From assembly GCF_028471905.1 (NCBI RefSeq), contig NZ_CP116902.1, forward strand, positions 2,020,501-2,084,500: DNA of 64,000 nucleotides, written 5' to 3'. Positions 23,454-32,504 of the stretch are shown in pieces. Numbering within the stretch: the stretch's first letter is position 1; every line of letters starts with the position of its first letter. Made by a program: the position numbers and the translations under genes. Origin of the DNA: Aneurinibacillus uraniidurans (lineage in GTDB: Bacteria; Bacillota; Bacilli; Aneurinibacillales; Aneurinibacillaceae). A model generated the notes under the pieces. The model had not been told where the DNA came from. It searched no databases and was given only the letters and a program-made list of their open reading frames with translations.

Positions 23454-24452
23454 ATGTCAAAACGTCTGCTCTGTTATGTACAGCAAACAAGTATCATTTG
23501 GAAAATGGCCCTTGCTTCCACGATCTCATGGGAATTAGCCAAACTGGCAGGCTCCAAACATCCTTACTTGGCACCGCTGACGGTCATTCTATGTTTACAA
23601 CCGACATTGGACAAATCTGTTCAATTTACGTATCAGCGAATTCTCGGTACGATTGTTGGTGTGTTATTAACCATTTTTATCGCCCCGTATCTAGGGGAAG
23701 CTACAGGCTGGAGTATCGGGCTTTTGATTCTCGTTACCACAGGAATCGCCAAATGGGTTCACGTACAAGAGCAAGTCATTAAACAAATCTTGCTAAGCGT
23801 GCTACTGGTCTTCTTTTTTCAAAATCAGTCTCCTGCGTATGCATTCGATCGAATTAAAGATACGTTGATTGGCGCGATTGTCGTAGTTTTAATCAATTTA
23901 CTTATTTTTCCGCCCGATTTAACAAAAAAAGCGCTGCACTCCATGCAGAAGTTTGCGAACGATTTAGCTGAACGGTTTTCTAGGGTAGCAAAATGGGTCG
24001 AACACGGATGTGTTGTAGAGGGAGGAAATCATTTACAAAGTGATGCGCAAAAATTGCTTGATGAATTGACACAAACAATCACGAATTTGAAGCAAGCCTC
24101 CGAAGATTTGCGCTATCAGCTTTTTGCGCGAAAAAGCCGAATCCTCTTTGATCAGCAGAACAATCAATTGGTTCATCTTTGCCAAGGTTACGTTCATCTA
24201 ACAGGGATGATCCGAACCCTCATGGAATGGTCGAACGATGGAAACATGACTCGCGAAAATCAAACCGTTTGGGCAAGTTATCTACATGATATCGCTGCAT
24301 ACATTAAAGATTGGGAGGAAAAGATGAACACCGGCTTCTCCAGTTTGGGAAATCCACCGCTTCCATCCGCACTTCCAATGGAGCTAGAACATTACCGACA
24401 TCATCTTGCCCTGTACAACGACATGATGCAAATCATTGAAGATTTTAAATAA
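23454..24452 (+). CDS. FUSC-family membrane protein (putative aromatic/organic acid efflux)
   Basis: A 332-residue protein. The first 160 residues hold about five or six hydrophobic helices with YLAPLTVILCLQPT and TYQRILGTIVGVLLTIFIAP, the RxxGTxxG hallmark of FUSC/ArAE transporters (about residues 60-80). The rest is a soluble helical domain. Known relatives are AaeB and YqjA-like proteins that export aromatic acids. The start MSKRLLC follows AAGGGGG. It lies on the plus strand between pucA and pucE (both minus), so it converges with pucE and diverges from pucA. A link with purine catabolism, such as urate efflux, is speculative. Confidence 0.8.
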   Translation: MSKRLLCYVQQTSIIWKMALASTISWELAKLAGSKHPYLAPLTVILCLQPTLDKSVQFTYQRILGTIVGVLLTIFIAPYLGEATGWSIGLLILVTTGIAKWVHVQEQVIKQILLSVLLVFFFQNQSPAYAFDRIKDTLIGAIVVVLINLLIFPPDLTKKALHSMQKFANDLAERFSRVAKWVEHGCVVEGGNHLQSDAQKLLDELTQTITNLKQASEDLRYQLFARKSRILFDQQNNQLVHLCQGYVHLTGMIRTLMEWSNDGNMTRENQTVWASYLHDIAAYIKDWEEKMNTGFSSLGNPPLPSALPMELEHYRHHLALYNDMMQIIEDFK

Positions 24453-24462
24453 ATATCGCCCC

Positions 24463-24963
24463 TTACGAAGTTCTTGTGTTCGAAGGATGTTGGGCCGCCA
24501 AAACCGATTTTACAGCTTCCTGTATTTCCTCATATCCCGTACATCTGCAAATATTTGAGCCAAGCCATTCTTGTATAACTTGATCATCTGCATCAGGATG
24601 AATCCTCACTAAGGCATAGCAATTCATAATAAATCCAGGGGTGCAATATCCACATTGAAAGGCCCATTTCTCTAAAAAAGCCTTTTGCATCGGTGTATCC
24701 TTCAGACCTTCGATGGTTATGATTTCATGTCCTGTCGCTTCAACAGCAAGCATGATGCAGGATTTAATGGGCCAACCATCTACAAGTACGGTGCAGGCAC
24801 CACAATCTCCATTTTCGCAACCAGGTTTAGCTCCCGTTAGCCCAAGCTGTTCGCGCAGAATATGCAGCAGCGTATCTGCTACTCTTATGGTTACACTTCT
24901 CACTTCACCATTTACATGAATATCGAGTACGAATCTTTGACTTCTCTCCACTCCCTTCTTCAC
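24463..24963 (-). CDS. pucE: Xanthine dehydrogenase [2Fe-2S] subunit (PucE type)
   Basis: A 166-residue protein with two [2Fe-2S] clusters: a plant-ferredoxin-type motif PGCENGDCGACTVLVDG with a later Cys in KSCIML (about residues 48-71), and the helical domain QCGYCTPGFIM with CRCTGYEEI (about 103-148). This is the standard small subunit of molybdenum hydroxylases. Electrons pass from the molybdenum site through these clusters to FAD. It overlaps pucC by 4 bases. Confidence 0.93.
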   Translation of the reverse strand: MKKGVERSQRFVLDIHVNGEVRSVTIRVADTLLHILREQLGLTGAKPGCENGDCGACTVLVDGWPIKSCIMLAVEATGHEIITIEGLKDTPMQKAFLEKWAFQCGYCTPGFIMNCYALVRIHPDADDQVIQEWLGSNICRCTGYEEIQEAVKSVLAAQHPSNTRTS

Positions 24964-25793
24964 TCCTCTCCCAATTTCTCCAACGTGTCGGTCAGTGTAT
25001 TTGTAAGAACAAACTTTCGATATTCAGCCGAACCTTCAACATTATTTAATAAAGGGGCAGGTACATGGCTGATGGCGCGATTTACCCTTACTTCAAGCGG
25101 AACACTTCTGTCATTCAAGTCCTCCTCCATCTCGGGAGAGCGAAAGGGAAACGAACATACCCCGCTAAATGCCGTTCTAATCCGGCCCATTCTTTTTATC
25201 GCAGCAATCGTGGTAAGGGGATACTCTACCTTCTGAATTTTTGTCTTTCTCATCACAACATAAGGTAAACCGATATAGCTTTGATCCGTTATGATTTGAA
25301 CAAGGAATTCCCCTTTTTCTACCTGTAAGGTTTTATTGAAAACATGATGAATCGAAACGTACTTGATTCCTTTCGGGCCTGCAATCACCACCTGGCTATT
25401 TGCTAATAAAAAAGGCAGCACAGCTTCTCGATAAATAATCCTTCCGCTTATATTTCCTCCTACTGTAATTTTATTCCGCGCCGTATGATCCGCGGCCCCG
25501 CCGGCCGCCCTGCTGAGCAAAGGAAATACATTAGCCTCCGCAAGGTGTGTCAACGTAATGACCGCGCCAATAACAAGCGTATTGTTTTGGAACTGCAAAA
25601 CATTACATTCAGGGATTGCTTTTATATCAATCACTGCTTTCATCGATATATCATTCCTACGTGCCCATGTAATAATCTCGGTTCCCCCGGCATAATAGAT
25701 CGGTTCTTTCCCCTGCAGATGTAACTGCTGAAATACATTCACCGCCTCGATAATGGAAGTGGGCTTATAATATTCAAAATCAAATGCGATCAC
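24960..25793 (-). CDS. pucC: Xanthine dehydrogenase FAD-binding subunit (PucC type)
   Basis: A 277-residue protein of the FAD_binding_5/CO_deh_flav_C layout. The FAD site segments YYAGGTEIITW (about residues 34-44) and ARNKITVGGNISG (about 103-115) are visible, the latter matching the I-R-N-x-A/I-T-x-GGN motif of the family. The order in the operon (pucD, pucC, pucE on the minus strand) and 4-14-base overlaps indicate translational coupling. The C-terminal domain is a little divergent but complete. Confidence 0.9.
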   Translation of the reverse strand: MIAFDFEYYKPTSIIEAVNVFQQLHLQGKEPIYYAGGTEIITWARRNDISMKAVIDIKAIPECNVLQFQNNTLVIGAVITLTHLAEANVFPLLSRAAGGAADHTARNKITVGGNISGRIIYREAVLPFLLANSQVVIAGPKGIKYVSIHHVFNKTLQVEKGEFLVQIITDQSYIGLPYVVMRKTKIQKVEYPLTTIAAIKRMGRIRTAFSGVCSFPFRSPEMEEDLNDRSVPLEVRVNRAISHVPAPLLNNVEGSAEYRKFVLTNTLTDTLEKLGEE

Positions 25794-28122
25794 GCTGATC
25801 CCCCTTTTTTGTCTTCCATATGAGCTCAGGTGTCAGCGGCAGCTGATTAAGCGCGACTCCAGCTGCTGCAGATAAGCTATTTGCCAGCGCCGCCGGTATC
25901 CCAATGACCCCCATCTCTCCAAGTCCGCGCAACCCATAAGGTCCCTCACTAGTTGGAGTTTCGACAAAATCAACGAGATACTCCGGATTCTCCCCTAAAC
26001 GCATAATTTTATAGGTGCGTAATTGCTGATTTTGAATGATCCCTGTATTACTAAACGAAAAAGCCTCTCTACTAGCAAAACTTAATCCTAAGCACATTCC
26101 ACCTGTAACCTGTCCGTAAGCCAAATTTTTATTTATTACCTTTCCAGCATCAATAACGGACGCTGCTCTTATAATCTTGTACGTGTACTCTTTTGTATCG
26201 AACTCTACTTCGATTGCTTGCACACCTACTGTCCAGTCCGGGCCTGGATTTCCTTTTCCTGTATTCGGGTCTAGTTCCGTTAAATGTTTCATAATATAAT
26301 TACCTCGCCCGATCACCTGTCCTCCAATGGAATTTCCATTCGGATACACATAACCGTAAGCAATCTCGTTAATCTCGATGCCGATGCTAGGGTTCGCTTT
26401 TAAAAATATCCTTCCTGCCCCCACTTCCAGATCTTCCGGCGAACACCGTAAGACGATAGAAGCGGTTCTATACAGTTGTTGAATGGCATCGTCAGCCGCT
26501 GCTAGAACAGCTCGACCCGCCATAAAAAGGCTTCTGCTTGCAGCCGTTTTCCAATGTTCAGGATTTGCTTCCGTATTGACCTCCATCATGACATGAATGT
26601 AATTCACATCCATTTTCATTCGCTCAGCTACGATTTGTGCGAGTGCTGTTTTTGTCCCCTGGCCAATCTCAACTACCCCGCAGCTCAGATTGATGCTACC
26701 GTCTATATTAAAAGTCAGAACCGCTCCCGATCCGGCATCCGTAGGCGTATTAGAAGTTTTCCAAAAGCACCCGATCCCTTTTGCTCTATATTTGTTCTTT
26801 CCGATTTCGATTCTTTGACCTTCATCCCAATTGATTAAGCGATATAATTTCTCTATACACTTTGGTAAGTCTCCTATTTTACTAGCGTTAAGGGGAACTT
26901 GAGTCGGTGAGGTATCTCCCGGAGCTATCGCATTTTTCAATCGTAAGGCCAAAGGGTCCATCGTAAGCTTATTTGCTAACAAATCCATGGTTCTTTCTAT
27001 AACGAAGGTAAACTCTGAATGTCCAAATCCTCTAAAGGCGGTTGCATATGGATGATTGGTGTACATACATAAAGAATCACACCACACATTTTCAATACTA
27101 TAAGGGCCGGTACAACCTACAGCTGCTGCTTTGCTAATGATAGCTGCCCTGTCTGAATAAGCGCCGCTGTCAAATAAATACGTAATTTCTGCGGCTGTGA
27201 TTTTTCCGTTTTTTGTACACCCGAGCTTGACGCTGGCATCGAGCCCGATATGAACAGGAGAAGTGACAAAATCCTCTTCTCTCGTGTTCACTAGCTTGAC
27301 CATTCGACCACCTACAGCACGCGAAGCTAAATACGCGATCAACTCCAATTGTACAGCTACCTTCCCTCCGAATGCCCCGCCAACTAAAGGAGTATGTACG
27401 ATAATTTTTCCTGGACTAATATTGAAGTAACGGCTGATTGATCTTTTGATGATAAAAGGGGATTGAGAAGCGGAATAAATGATCGTGCGTCCATCCGGTA
27501 AAATTTCTGCCCGGGCACATCGGGTTTCCATTGCGGCATGATCGGATTGGGGGAATGAAAAAGTAGCTTCTACCATTACTTCACTCTCTAGCCAGCCTTT
27601 TTCCATATTTCCTTTTCGTATTTTCGTCCGGTTTGCTATATTCGTATTGGCCTCTGGATACACATCTCCAAAATGCCGATATTGACCCAGGTTTTCATGG
27701 ACTAAAGGGGCGGTGCTTTTTATGGCTTCACTGGGGGAGTTTACAACTGGCAGACGTTCATACTCTACTTTGATCATTTCGGCGGCTCTCTTCGCTTGAA
27801 ACTCATGATCAGCAACGACAACGGCAACGGGTTCACCATAATATCTAACTTTATCTACTGCAATTGGAGGCCGATCTTCCAAAGGCGCCCCTGTAAGGTA
27901 AGGAAACTGCTTCCCTGTTACGATCGCTCGAACACCAGGTACTTTCCATGCTTCCGAGGTATCAATCGATTTAATTTTTGCATGGGCATAGATGCTTGTC
28001 GTCATCTTTGCATGCAAAACTCCAACTTCTATATAATCATTTGTATATGTAGCCGCTCCTGTCACTTTTTCTAAGGCTTCTTTTCTTGGGACGCTTTTTC
28101 CTATGATATCTAAATGATTCAT
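25780..28122 (-). CDS. pucD: Xanthine dehydrogenase molybdopterin-binding subunit (PucD type)
   Basis: A 780-residue protein with the aldehyde oxidase/xanthine dehydrogenase a/b hammerhead (residues 8-130, with GKSVPRKEALEKVTGAATYT) followed by the molybdenum-cofactor domain. Typical segments are PLVGGAFGGKVAVQLE, NHPYATAFRGFGHSEF, and GLRGLGEMGVIGIPAALANS near the end, which holds the active-site GEMG Glu. The substrate is assumed to be xanthine or hypoxanthine from the PucAB context; other purines or aldehydes are possible. It is the first gene of the pucDCE operon; the ribosome site GGGAGGAGA lies just upstream. Confidence 0.93.
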   Translation of the reverse strand: MNHLDIIGKSVPRKEALEKVTGAATYTNDYIEVGVLHAKMTTSIYAHAKIKSIDTSEAWKVPGVRAIVTGKQFPYLTGAPLEDRPPIAVDKVRYYGEPVAVVVADHEFQAKRAAEMIKVEYERLPVVNSPSEAIKSTAPLVHENLGQYRHFGDVYPEANTNIANRTKIRKGNMEKGWLESEVMVEATFSFPQSDHAAMETRCARAEILPDGRTIIYSASQSPFIIKRSISRYFNISPGKIIVHTPLVGGAFGGKVAVQLELIAYLASRAVGGRMVKLVNTREEDFVTSPVHIGLDASVKLGCTKNGKITAAEITYLFDSGAYSDRAAIISKAAAVGCTGPYSIENVWCDSLCMYTNHPYATAFRGFGHSEFTFVIERTMDLLANKLTMDPLALRLKNAIAPGDTSPTQVPLNASKIGDLPKCIEKLYRLINWDEGQRIEIGKNKYRAKGIGCFWKTSNTPTDAGSGAVLTFNIDGSINLSCGVVEIGQGTKTALAQIVAERMKMDVNYIHVMMEVNTEANPEHWKTAASRSLFMAGRAVLAAADDAIQQLYRTASIVLRCSPEDLEVGAGRIFLKANPSIGIEINEIAYGYVYPNGNSIGGQVIGRGNYIMKHLTELDPNTGKGNPGPDWTVGVQAIEVEFDTKEYTYKIIRAASVIDAGKVINKNLAYGQVTGGMCLGLSFASREAFSFSNTGIIQNQQLRTYKIMRLGENPEYLVDFVETPTSEGPYGLRGLGEMGVIGIPAALANSLSAAAGVALNQLPLTPELIWKTKKGDQRDRI

Positions 28123-28252
28123 ATTCTCCTCCCATGTACCTTAGAATTTCCCCTTGAAGTACCAATGTAAGGTCACTGTTCTCCGCAAGTTGTCTGTCAT
28201 ATTATATTTAAGTATTTTGTACTTTATTAATTTTCTATCTGTATATAAGCAA

Positions 28253-28295
28253 AAGCCTACTTATGATTTTGTTTACTACAATCATAAGTAGGCTT
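28253..28295 (-). terminator. Terminator of the ABC exporter operon
   Basis: A perfect 16-bp stem (28253-28268 with 28280-28295), with TTTT on the minus strand, 13 bases past the exporter gene stop. Confidence 0.85.
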
Positions 28296-28307
28296 CCTAA
28301 AAATGAT

Positions 28308-30167
28308 TTATCCTGCTACTTTTTCAGAGAACTGACTATTGTAAAGATCTGCATAGAAGCCATTTGCCTCTAACAGTTCTGAATGTGTTCCTTGCTCGAT
28401 CACTTTTCCTTGGTCCATCACAAGAATCAAATCAGCATCCTTAATCGTTGAGAGGCGATGGGCAATGACAAAACTAGTTCGTCCTTCCATCAAGCGGTTC
28501 ATCGCCTGCTGGATATACGTCTCTGTCCGCGTATCCACACTTGACGTTGCTTCATCCAGGATCATGATCGGTGGATCTGCAAGGACCGCCCGCGCGATTG
28601 TAAGAAGCTGCTTTTGCCCTTGTGAGATATTCGACGCTTCTTCATTTAGAACTGTCTCATACCCTTCTGGCAGCATCCGAATAAAATGATCGGCATGAGC
28701 CGTGCGGGCAGCTGCGTATATCTCTTCGCCCGTTGCGCCGTTTTTCCCATAAGCTATATTATCTTTAATCGTTCCTTTAAAGAGCCACGTATCCTGTAGT
28801 ACCATCCCAAAGTTCTTGCGCAGATCACTTCGGGACATATTCCGTGTATCCAAACCATCAATCTTAATCTTTCCGCCATTCAGTTCATAAAATCGCATCA
28901 AAAGATTAATCATCGTCGTTTTTCCAGCACCAGTTGGTCCAACGATCGCAACCGTCTGTCCAGGTAAGACCTCAATGTTCATGTCTTTTATTAATAAGTC
29001 ATCGCCATATCCGAAGTCCACATGTTCAAACGTTACCGCACCTTGTGCCCGCGTTAAACTTGTAGTCGTGATTACTTCTGTTTCTTCCTCTTCGTCAAGC
29101 AGCTCAAAGACACGCTCAGCTGCTGCTACTGTTGACTGAATAATATTTGCGATATTAGCCGTTTGTGTGATTGGCTGTGTAAACTGCTTGGAGTATGTGA
29201 TAAATGCCTGGATATCACCGATTGAAATCGCACGTTGCGTGACTAAAATCCCGCCGACAACACAGATCAAAACATAGCCGATATTCCCGATAAAGAACAT
29301 CATCGGCATGATAATCCCGGATATGAACTGCGCTTTCCTTCCCGCTTTATACAATTCCTCATTTATTCTATCAAACTGGGCAACGGCCTTCTTCTCGTGT
29401 CCAAATGCTTTCACAACTTGATGACCCGTATACATTTCTTCAATATGTCCATTTAACTGACCAAGTGTACGCTGCTGATCGGCAAAATGTTTTTGCGATC
29501 TTTTCAAGATGGGCCGAATGACAAAGATTGAAGCTAGTAAGCTACTAATCGAGATGAGTGTCAACATCGGACTGATCGAAAGCATCATGATGACAATCCC
29601 AATAATGGTAACGATCGATGTAATAAACTGCGTCATACTTTGTTGAAGTGTGCTGCCGATGGTATCAATGTCATTTGTGACACGGCTGAGTGTTTCACCG
29701 TTCGGACGTCCCTCAAAATATTTGAGTGGAAGCTTCGCAAGCTTTGCGTTGACATCTTCTCGAAGACTGTAAACCGTTTTTTGAGCAACACTAGACATAA
29801 GATATTGTTGCACGTAATTAAAAAGACTGCTGAAGACATACAGTCCACCCAGCTGTAGAAGAATCCAACCAATTTTATCAAAATGAATGGCCGCTCCTGG
29901 TATGCCTCGCAGCTTCCCGTATGCACCTTCAAACAATTCTGTAATCGCTGTCCCCATGATTTGGGGACCAACAACCATAAAGACAGTACTCAAGATCGCG
30001 GCGAAAAAAACGGCGATTAATTGATTACGACGTGGTTCTAAATACGTCAAAAGACGTCTCAGTGTTCCTTTAAAATCTTTTGCCTTTTGCCCCATCATCA
30101 TCATGTTGCCGGCACCTGGGCCATATCCCATCTGCCTACCGCCTTGAGGTTTTTGGGGATTTCTCAT
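28308..30167 (-). CDS. ABC exporter half-transporter, consensus ATPase partner
   Basis: A 619-residue fused exporter: a cytoplasmic N-terminus rich in Gly and Met, six membrane helices (about residues 50-330), then an ABC ATPase with GPTGAGKTTMINLL, the divergent signature NISQGQKQ, PPIMILDEATSSVD and the H-loop VIAHRLSTI. The catalytic Glu and His are intact while the signature is altered. Its partner upstream shows the opposite pattern, as in heterodimeric multidrug exporters (BmrCD, LmrCD, TM287/288). It overlaps the partner by 4 bases. A role in drug or peptide export under MarR control is inferred. Confidence 0.9.
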   Translation of the reverse strand: MRNPQKPQGGRQMGYGPGAGNMMMMGQKAKDFKGTLRRLLTYLEPRRNQLIAVFFAAILSTVFMVVGPQIMGTAITELFEGAYGKLRGIPGAAIHFDKIGWILLQLGGLYVFSSLFNYVQQYLMSSVAQKTVYSLREDVNAKLAKLPLKYFEGRPNGETLSRVTNDIDTIGSTLQQSMTQFITSIVTIIGIVIMMLSISPMLTLISISSLLASIFVIRPILKRSQKHFADQQRTLGQLNGHIEEMYTGHQVVKAFGHEKKAVAQFDRINEELYKAGRKAQFISGIIMPMMFFIGNIGYVLICVVGGILVTQRAISIGDIQAFITYSKQFTQPITQTANIANIIQSTVAAAERVFELLDEEEETEVITTTSLTRAQGAVTFEHVDFGYGDDLLIKDMNIEVLPGQTVAIVGPTGAGKTTMINLLMRFYELNGGKIKIDGLDTRNMSRSDLRKNFGMVLQDTWLFKGTIKDNIAYGKNGATGEEIYAAARTAHADHFIRMLPEGYETVLNEEASNISQGQKQLLTIARAVLADPPIMILDEATSSVDTRTETYIQQAMNRLMEGRTSFVIAHRLSTIKDADLILVMDQGKVIEQGTHSELLEANGFYADLYNSQFSEKVAG

Positions 30168-31888
30168 GCAATTTCCTCCTCTGAGAGCTGTGAAAGGGCG
30201 ATTTCACGATATACGTCATTTGTCTTAAGCAGCTCTTCGTGTGTACCCATGCCTGCCATGCGTCCATGGTCTAACACGATGATTCGGTCGGCGTCGATGA
30301 CCGTACTAACGCGCTGTGCAACAAGTAACACCGTCGCATATTTTGTCTCCTCTTTCAGTGCTGCACGAAGTTTGGCATCTGTCTTGAAATCAAGGGCAGA
30401 AAAGCTATCATCGAAAATATAAAGATCCGGTTTGCGAATCAGGGCTCGCGCAATCGATAGTCGCTGTTTCTGTCCTCCTGATAAGTTCGAGCCTCCCTGT
30501 TCGATTGCTGCGTGATAACCATCTTTCATTCTACGAATAAAATCTTCCGCTTGCGCAATACGAGCTGCATGTTCAATTTCATCCTGTGCTGCATCTGGTT
30601 TTCCAAAGCGAATGTTATCCGCAATCGTACCTGTAAACAGCATCGCCTTTTGTGGCACGAAGCCAATTTTCGAGCGGACTTCTTCATGTGATGCTTCTCG
30701 AATATCAACACCATTGACGCGAATGGTTCCACTCGAAACGTCATAAAAGCGTGGAATCAAATTGACAAGCGTTGATTTCCCTGAACCCGTTCCCCCAATG
30801 ATCGCCGTAACCTCACCAGGTTTTGCCGTAAAACTAATATCCGATAATGCAGGCTGTTCTGCTCCTGGGTAACGAAACGTCACATGTTCAAATTCAAGCG
30901 AGCCTTTTTCACGATCTGCCTTTGCTGTGCCCATATCCTGGAATGTCGGTTCCTTATCAAGCACTTCGTTAATCCGTTTGGCCGACACGGCAGCACGTGG
31001 AATCATAATGAACATCATCGATGCCATAACAAGTGCAAACATGATTTGCATGACATACTGGATAAACGCCATCAAATCCCCAATCTGCATGTCCCCATTA
31101 TCAATGCGAATTCCGCCAAACCAGATGATCCCGACAATCGTCAAGTTCATGACGAGCATCATCGTAGGCATCATGAATGCCATTACTTTATTTACTTTAA
31201 TCGAGACGTCTGTCAACTCTTTATTCGCTTGTGTAAGACGTACTTTCTCTTCTGGTTCACGATTAAAGGCACGAATAACGCGAATCCCGGTTAAATTCTC
31301 TCGTAATACAAGGTTCAAACGGTCCAGTCGTTTTTGCACCGTTTGAAAAAGCGGCACCCCTTTATTCAAAATAAGTAGTACTGCACCAATTAACACAGGC
31401 ATTGTGACAACAATGATCAGTGATAATTTGGCGTCCTTCGACACTGCCATAATAATTCCACCGATTAACATAATAGGTGCACTGATAACCATGCGCAGCA
31501 TCATTATAACGACTTGCTGAACTTGCGCGATGTCATTCGTCGTCCTTGTGATCAATGATGCGGTTCCCATTTCGTCAAATTCTTGCAATGAAAAGTTTTC
31601 AACATGATTGAAGACTTTGCGACGAATATCACGCCCTAATCCCATGGCCGCTTTCGACGAACAGTAGCTTGCGATAACCGAGGCAAAAGCTCCTAGTGCT
31701 GAAACTAGCAGCATCCATCCGCCAATTTTCCAGATGTAAGAAGTATCTCCTGCTATAACTCCCTTATTTACAATATCCGCCATTAATGTAGGCAAAAAAA
31801 GATCTGCCATTGATTGAACAAGGACAAGACCGAAAACAGCTAAAACGATCCATTTATAAACAGATAAGTTTTTCAGTATTTTTATCAT
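30164..31888 (-). CDS. ABC exporter half-transporter, degenerate ATPase partner
   Basis: A 574-residue exporter with six membrane helices (about residues 15-305) and an ATPase domain with GGTGSGKSTLVNL and a canonical signature SNLSGGQKQ. Walker B reads YIFDDSFSALD, with Asp in place of the catalytic Glu, and the H-loop reads LVAQRVSTV, with Gln in place of His. This is the degenerate half of a heterodimer; with the consensus half downstream, one of the two composite ATP sites would be catalytic. It is second in the MarR-ABC-ABC operon, and both junctions are ATGA-type overlaps. Confidence 0.9.
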   Translation of the reverse strand: MIKILKNLSVYKWIVLAVFGLVLVQSMADLFLPTLMADIVNKGVIAGDTSYIWKIGGWMLLVSALGAFASVIASYCSSKAAMGLGRDIRRKVFNHVENFSLQEFDEMGTASLITRTTNDIAQVQQVVIMMLRMVISAPIMLIGGIIMAVSKDAKLSLIIVVTMPVLIGAVLLILNKGVPLFQTVQKRLDRLNLVLRENLTGIRVIRAFNREPEEKVRLTQANKELTDVSIKVNKVMAFMMPTMMLVMNLTIVGIIWFGGIRIDNGDMQIGDLMAFIQYVMQIMFALVMASMMFIMIPRAAVSAKRINEVLDKEPTFQDMGTAKADREKGSLEFEHVTFRYPGAEQPALSDISFTAKPGEVTAIIGGTGSGKSTLVNLIPRFYDVSSGTIRVNGVDIREASHEEVRSKIGFVPQKAMLFTGTIADNIRFGKPDAAQDEIEHAARIAQAEDFIRRMKDGYHAAIEQGGSNLSGGQKQRLSIARALIRKPDLYIFDDSFSALDFKTDAKLRAALKEETKYATVLLVAQRVSTVIDADRIIVLDHGRMAGMGTHEELLKTNDVYREIALSQLSEEEIA

Positions 31889-32367
31889 TTTGTCTCCCCT
31901 CCTTGCTCTACTATTTTTGCTTCTAAATAATTGGTAATTTGCAGATGCGTTTCTAGCAGCTCTTCATACTGCTTATCCGTCATTAATTCACTTACAAATT
32001 GAAATAGTTGATGAATACCACCTTCTTGAAGATGAATCGTTTTTAAAAGTGCTTCTCCCTTTTCGGTAATCGCGAGCTGCATCTCCCGCCGGTTACCTTC
32101 CACTTGCTGACGATGGAGCAAACCTGCTCGAACGAGTCCATCAACCGCCTGGCTCAGCGTGCTTTTCGGAAGAAACGTCTTTTCGCCCACTTTCTTTTGC
32201 GTCATTTCCTTATGGAGTGTAATGGTCATCAAAACCGTATATTGCGGAATGGATAAGCCATTTTCTACCGCTGTCTTTTGCACCAATCGCATGATATTCT
32301 TTTGCACATGCCAAAATGAACGCAATAATTGTGTGGAACGCATTACTTTTTGCTCTTCATTCTCCAT
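31885..32367 (-). CDS. MarR-family regulator of the ABC exporter operon
   Basis: A 160-residue MarR protein: an N-terminal dimer helix, then a winged helix with LSIPQYTVLMTITLHKEMTQ and KVGEKTFLPKSTLSQAVDGL, the wing with QQVEGNRREMQLAITEKGE, and a C-terminal dimer helix. It is the first gene of an operon with the two ABC half-transporters, the usual arrangement for an autorepressor that is released by a drug-like ligand. A perfect palindrome (32394-32417) lies 27 bases upstream of the start and is its likely operator. Confidence 0.92.
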   Translation of the reverse strand: MENEEQKVMRSTQLLRSFWHVQKNIMRLVQKTAVENGLSIPQYTVLMTITLHKEMTQKKVGEKTFLPKSTLSQAVDGLVRAGLLHRQQVEGNRREMQLAITEKGEALLKTIHLQEGGIHQLFQFVSELMTDKQYEELLETHLQITNYLEAKIVEQGGETK

Positions 32368-32393
32368 CCAAACTCCACCATTCTTTCGTCTCG

Positions 32394-32417
32394 AAACTGT
32401 TCGGTAATGAACAGTTT
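32394..32417. promoter_or_regulatory. Palindromic MarR-type operator
   Basis: AAACTGTTC (32394-32402), 6 bases, then GAACAGTTT (32409-32417): 9-bp arms without mismatch, directly in front of the marR-type gene. Position and symmetry suit autorepression; binding is inferred. Confidence 0.7.
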
Positions 32418-32473
32418 GTTTTTGATCGGTTAAATTTACATCTTTTTTTTCGAATCGTCAAGCCAAAGTAAAA

Positions 32474-32496
32474 AAGCAGCCGGGTCATGGCTGCTT
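32474..32496 (-). terminator. Terminator of the pspA-type gene
   Basis: AAGCAGCC-GGGTCAT-GGCTGCTT, followed on the minus strand by TTTTTACTTT. It sits just behind the PspA-family stop codon at 32505. Confidence 0.8.
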
Positions 32497-32504
32497 AACA
32501 TGTT

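Noticed and set aside
30884-31346. Long plus-strand frames inside the ABC exporter gene
   Set aside because: They are shadows: the minus-strand frame encodes clear exporter helices and ATPase motifs throughout.
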